Below, piece by piece: positions 61,061 to 64,000 of a stretch of 64,000 bases of DNA. Every line of letters begins with the position of its first letter. The stretch's first letter is position 1. Both the position numbers and the translations under genes were made by a program. Origin of the DNA: Crocinitomicaceae bacterium (GTDB lineage Bacteria > Bacteroidota > Bacteroidia > Flavobacteriales_D > Crocinitomicaceae); assembly GCA_020635955.1 (NCBI GenBank), contig JACJYW010000013.1, positions 45,246-109,245 on the forward strand. The letters are read 5' to 3'. Under the pieces are notes generated by a model. That model had not been told where the DNA came from and did no database searches. It saw only the letters and a program-made list of their open reading frames with translations.

Positions 61061-61801
61061 TTACTCAAAAATTGAATTCAGAATTTTAGCTACCGTCATC
61101 GGTTTTCCAAGTTTTGGTTGCTGAATATATTTTTCGAGAGTTTCAGTCGAGATAGGTAGATCACTAATTTTATTGGCTTCCATCCCCTTTTGTGAAATTG
61201 TTAGAATAGTATTGCCTTTCAAATTGGGATGAAGTTCCCTAGTGATTTTATACCAAGGTTCAATTAATTCGCATATAGTCTCATGTGACTTCGGTAATTC
61301 ACCAGAATTGTAATTCTTAATTTTTTCAGATAAATCCACATGTAGCGGTTTTTTCATGTCGTATAAATCAATGAAGTAAGTCCCTTTTTGTAGAAAAGAA
61401 GTAACATTAAATATCACTTCTCTCTCAAGATAATTTGCACCAATTCCAAGCCTGTTTTTCTTCATTAAATCATCAAAAAAGTAGGCCCTTTTTGAGTCAA
61501 TAAGGATATATATAGCTATCAAATTACTATTATTCCATTTCACCTCTATTGAATAAAGTGTAGTAGTATCTCCTCTTCTTAAAAGCTCACCCTGAGCCGA
61601 AAATTTGCTAAAATGATTCTCTCCTGAATTGATTCGCCTTAACGATAAATTCAGGCTACCAAAGTCCTCTGGCTCTTTACCGTCAATTCTAACGGTAACA
61701 TTAAAATCAAAATAATCTACTGAAACCCTCTGTGCGTAGGACATCTTTGCATGGTTAAACACAATGGATAGCAAAAGAAGTATTCCCGTCCAATTTCTCA
61801 T
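61061..61801 (-). CDS. Exported protein, unknown
   Basis: 246 residues with a signal peptide (MRNWTGILLLLSIVFNHAKMSYAQ). The mature part starts with beta strands (VSVDYFDFNVTVRIDG) and has no motif I recognise. Its ATG overlaps the stop of the 61798 gene (ATGA), so the two products are made together. An immunity-type or accessory role in the cluster is possible but unsupported. Confidence 0.6.
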   Translation of the reverse strand: MRNWTGILLLLSIVFNHAKMSYAQRVSVDYFDFNVTVRIDGKEPEDFGSLNLSLRRINSGENHFSKFSAQGELLRRGDTTTLYSIEVKWNNSNLIAIYILIDSKRAYFFDDLMKKNRLGIGANYLEREVIFNVTSFLQKGTYFIDLYDMKKPLHVDLSEKIKNYNSGELPKSHETICELIEPWYKITRELHPNLKGNTILTISQKGMEANKISDLPISTETLEKYIQQPKLGKPMTVAKILNSIFE

Positions 61802-63669
61802 AGACCACCAATAAATTGCTTTATTATAAATTCAATATCCTCCAACATTCTGGTCCTGTCGGTATTAGGATCTACACTGTTAAACCCAATATGAATATGT
61901 CCAGTAGGTATGTCGTTTCCTTTTAATTTGAAATTTTCTCTCAAAAAGGCTACTCTATAAAATATTTCGTTGGACATATAGCTTCCACCAGAACCACTTC
62001 GAGCTTCAATTCTAATATCATCATGAGTGATTTCAAGCGCAGAATCTTTGTAATTATCCCAAGTCGGTAAGGGAATATATGAAGGGTTTGGCTGTGAGGA
62101 AGTTGGTTTCCTATAATATTTCAATTTATTTGTATCAGCAACGAGAATATTTCCATAAAACGATGGTATTTCCTTATTTACATTGTTTGCTGAAGTGAAT
62201 ATTTGAAATGGTTCTGGAAACAAATTACTTGGCTGGTTAAGAGTAAAAGAAGATGTAATATTCTCTTCAATTCCAGTAGCTTTGGAAGTACCAAATATTT
62301 CCCAATAGAAAAATCCTGTATTTCCTTCATACGGGTTGAACCCTCCAGAACCAAAAATATTTTTAGAAAACCCACCATGATTTATAACCGCATTGAAGTT
62401 TGGAACTTTCACAATATCATCGGTAGTAGATTTTAATAATTCCAATGGTAGTGTCGTCTCAATATAAGTCCAATCCTTTTGGTTATCAGTAAAAGATGGA
62501 ATTAGCTTATGATCTCCAGGATTATAATCGTTGTTATCTGTACCTCCTCCTCTGTAATTGGCAGCAAATCGCTCAATATGATAATCATGCTCAACAGTAT
62601 TGACATAATGGACACCATAGCTAATCGTTATAATAATATCAGGCTTTGCGCCTTTTGATTTTGTAAAGTATGGTTCAAAAAAGTCTTCAGTAATATTATC
62701 ATCAAAATCTGTCCATCGTACTGGGAACATTGCACTTCGAACAATTCCTGTCTTACTTCCATTTGTTATTTTTCTTCCATCTAAAGACAGCGCAATATTT
62801 CCAGAAGGATTTGACAAATCCAAATCTGAATCCACCCCGCCCTGAAACGGATCGAACCCTGAAATTAGCACCTTCTTAAAGGAGGGAGAATCACGAGAGA
62901 AATTTGGTTTTTCAGTTCCTTCAAGACCCCGACTATGCATTTCAAACAATTTAGATAACTCCGTTAATTTACTACTGTATCTAGGAATAATGTTTGGATG
63001 GTTTGAGATTATGACTTGCATCATCAACCGAGCTAAATAGAGGATTCCATCCTTATGTGTGTATGGTTTGTTTTTCTGCTGAATTTTTGATTTTGAATAT
63101 TTATAGAGTTCAGCTCCTTTTTCTTGCAAAGTTTTCTTTATACTATCTAACGAATTGGTTTGGTTAAGAGCAAATCTAAACTCATCTACCATTCTCCTGA
63201 TTTGAGGATCAAGATTGAACAAACTTTCATTTGAGCCTCCTTTGCCGTTATCCTTCCAAGACTTATCTTTGCCCAGGTTTACTTCTTCTTCATGAGTAGT
63301 TGTAAGTCCCGTAACATCATGATAAAGCAAAAATCGATCAAGAGCAGTAATATTTATTGATTCTTCCTCTACAGCCTTTGAAATTTCCTTTGAAGCTGCA
63401 AAAAACTCTCTTTCTAAACTCATTATTTTCAAAAGAAGTAGCATTTTAACAGCAAACCCTGTTTTATCAAGACTTCTATTAATAACTTTCATTTGTTCTA
63501 ATATGAAGTTGAAACCTTGTAGATTTGAAAGGTAAATTGCTCCTTCAATAGTACTAACAGAACTACCTGCGTGCTGTACTGCTAAATATTTCTGTAAAAC
63601 ATTTTTGAAATTATTTCCGAATTTGAAACGAATTTCAATTTGATTAGTTTCATTTATTTGAACCATCAA
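61798..63669 (-). CDS. Pyroglutamyl-peptidase-like protein with helical N-terminus, active cysteine apparently lost
   Basis: 623 residues, no signal peptide. Residues 1-240 are helical and unrecognised. From about 263 the peptidase C15 pattern appears: KKVLISGFDPFQGG, NPSGNIALSLDG, RSAMFPVRWTDF, PDIIITISYGVHY, and HIERFAANYRGG with the glutamate (about 365). At about 450, where C15 enzymes have the catalytic cysteine, the sequence reads NTGFFYWEIFG with no cysteine. Near 590, PTGHIHIGF supplies the histidine. It may be an inactive homologue or use another chemistry. It overlaps the next gene by four bases. Confidence 0.65.
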   Translation of the reverse strand: MMVQINETNQIEIRFKFGNNFKNVLQKYLAVQHAGSSVSTIEGAIYLSNLQGFNFILEQMKVINRSLDKTGFAVKMLLLLKIMSLEREFFAASKEISKAVEEESINITALDRFLLYHDVTGLTTTHEEEVNLGKDKSWKDNGKGGSNESLFNLDPQIRRMVDEFRFALNQTNSLDSIKKTLQEKGAELYKYSKSKIQQKNKPYTHKDGILYLARLMMQVIISNHPNIIPRYSSKLTELSKLFEMHSRGLEGTEKPNFSRDSPSFKKVLISGFDPFQGGVDSDLDLSNPSGNIALSLDGRKITNGSKTGIVRSAMFPVRWTDFDDNITEDFFEPYFTKSKGAKPDIIITISYGVHYVNTVEHDYHIERFAANYRGGGTDNNDYNPGDHKLIPSFTDNQKDWTYIETTLPLELLKSTTDDIVKVPNFNAVINHGGFSKNIFGSGGFNPYEGNTGFFYWEIFGTSKATGIEENITSSFTLNQPSNLFPEPFQIFTSANNVNKEIPSFYGNILVADTNKLKYYRKPTSSQPNPSYIPLPTWDNYKDSALEITHDDIRIEARSGSGGSYMSNEIFYRVAFLRENFKLKGNDIPTGHIHIGFNSVDPNTDRTRMLEDIEFIIKQFIGGL

Positions 63670-63697
63670 AATGACCTGTTTTTCAAAAGCGGTAATC

Positions 63698-63985
63698 CTA
63701 CTGACTCGTTGTGCAGTGCATTAAAGCAGAGGAGAAGTCATAAAAATCAGGGTTTAAATTTCTTATTTCCTTATAACTTGTGGCTGGATTAAAGTTGGCA
63801 AGAAAATCTAAATAATCCTCTTCGTTGCTCCCATCCGGATTTCTGACCGGACACTGATTAAATTGAGTTTGTGTAATATCAGGATGTTGAATGAAAAAAT
63901 TATTAATGTCATTAATATCTATCCTGTCAGGAGATCGAAATGTTTTGAACGTAAATAAGTTCGACTTGATTTTTGGAATTGCCAT
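63698..63985 (-). CDS. Small hypothetical protein
   Basis: 95 residues starting MAIPKIKSNLFTFKTFRSPDRIDINDINNFF. The NLF-x-F-K-T-x-RSPD segment recurs, in my recollection, at the start of other Bacteroidota proteins of unknown role. No signal or TM segment. It lies 28 bases upstream of the C15-like gene on the same strand and is the first visible gene of a cluster that probably continues beyond the window. Confidence 0.6.
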   Translation of the reverse strand: MAIPKIKSNLFTFKTFRSPDRIDINDINNFFIQHPDITQTQFNQCPVRNPDGSNEEDYLDFLANFNPATSYKEIRNLNPDFYDFSSALMHCTTSQ

Positions 63986-64000
63986 ACTTTTTCTGTGTTA

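Overview
The window is from a bacterium of the phylum Bacteroidota, most likely order Flavobacteriales; a Crocinitomicaceae-type genome would fit, but the family is only a guess. The evidence is: rpoC followed by a DUF3467 gene; five secreted proteins ending in type IX secretion (T9SS) sorting domains; lipoproteins of the SCK/SCG type; -7 boxes of the Bacteroidota form TAnnTTTG; an ECF sigma/FecR pair; and AT-rich DNA with little Shine-Dalgarno use. No tRNA, rRNA or CRISPR array was found.

Layout. 0-5 kb: rpoC with a strong terminator, a palindromic repeat, DUF3467 and a small lipoprotein. 5-14.7 kb: three T9SS cargo proteins (one an endonuclease/exonuclease/phosphatase), a STAS-like and a VOC gene, a membrane SpoIIE phosphatase, and a GbsR/MarR-controlled operon (regulator, membrane protein, SRPBCC, TIGR01777 epimerase) whose promoter carries a perfect inverted repeat over the -33 box. 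14.7-21.4 kb: one 2218-residue T9SS adhesin-like protein with roughly 300-residue repeats. 21.5-25 kb: NfeD-flotillin pair and a PqqB-like lipoprotein. 25-28 kb: molybdenum cofactor genes (moaCB fusion, moaE, moaD, moeA). 28-35.7 kb: Rieske oxygenase, lipoproteins, SF1 helicase, T9SS protein, AlkA-type glycosylase, OmpA protein and a 48-residue lipoprotein. 35.7-40.6 kb: sulfur cluster (three rhodanese or rhodanese-fusion proteins, a SulP transporter, a small membrane protein) with Crp/Fnr-like dyads upstream of two promoters. 40.6-44.1 kb: SDR reductase and CopA copper ATPase.

44.1-49.6 kb is the most interesting block. It holds a GIN-domain (DUF2807) lipoprotein, an ECF sigma factor, a FecR anti-sigma factor, an STN-domain protein carrying 16-residue surface repeats in place of a TonB-dependent receptor, and a paralogue of that protein. 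Two promoters in the block share GGATAGGGGTA-N13-TTGTCTT, and each lies exactly 28 bases upstream of its ATG. This looks like a self-regulated cell-surface signalling regulon. 49.6-57 kb: histidine kinase, TPR-SpoIIE phosphatase, DODA-type dioxygenase, and an ArsR operon (ArsR, AHSA1, DoxX, YdeI-CDGSH, then RibD-like and thioredoxin-like genes) behind two tandem operators.

57-64 kb looks accessory. After a gene-free stretch with terminators and repeat debris comes an unusual zinc-ribbon/glycine-zipper/RecA-like ATPase, a perfect 26-bp palindrome, and a leftward cluster of mostly unrecognised genes. These include a PGRP-type amidase next to a two-TM small protein, a secreted leucine-rich-repeat-like protein, and a pyroglutamyl-peptidase-like protein that seems to have lost its catalytic cysteine. 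The cluster runs off the window.
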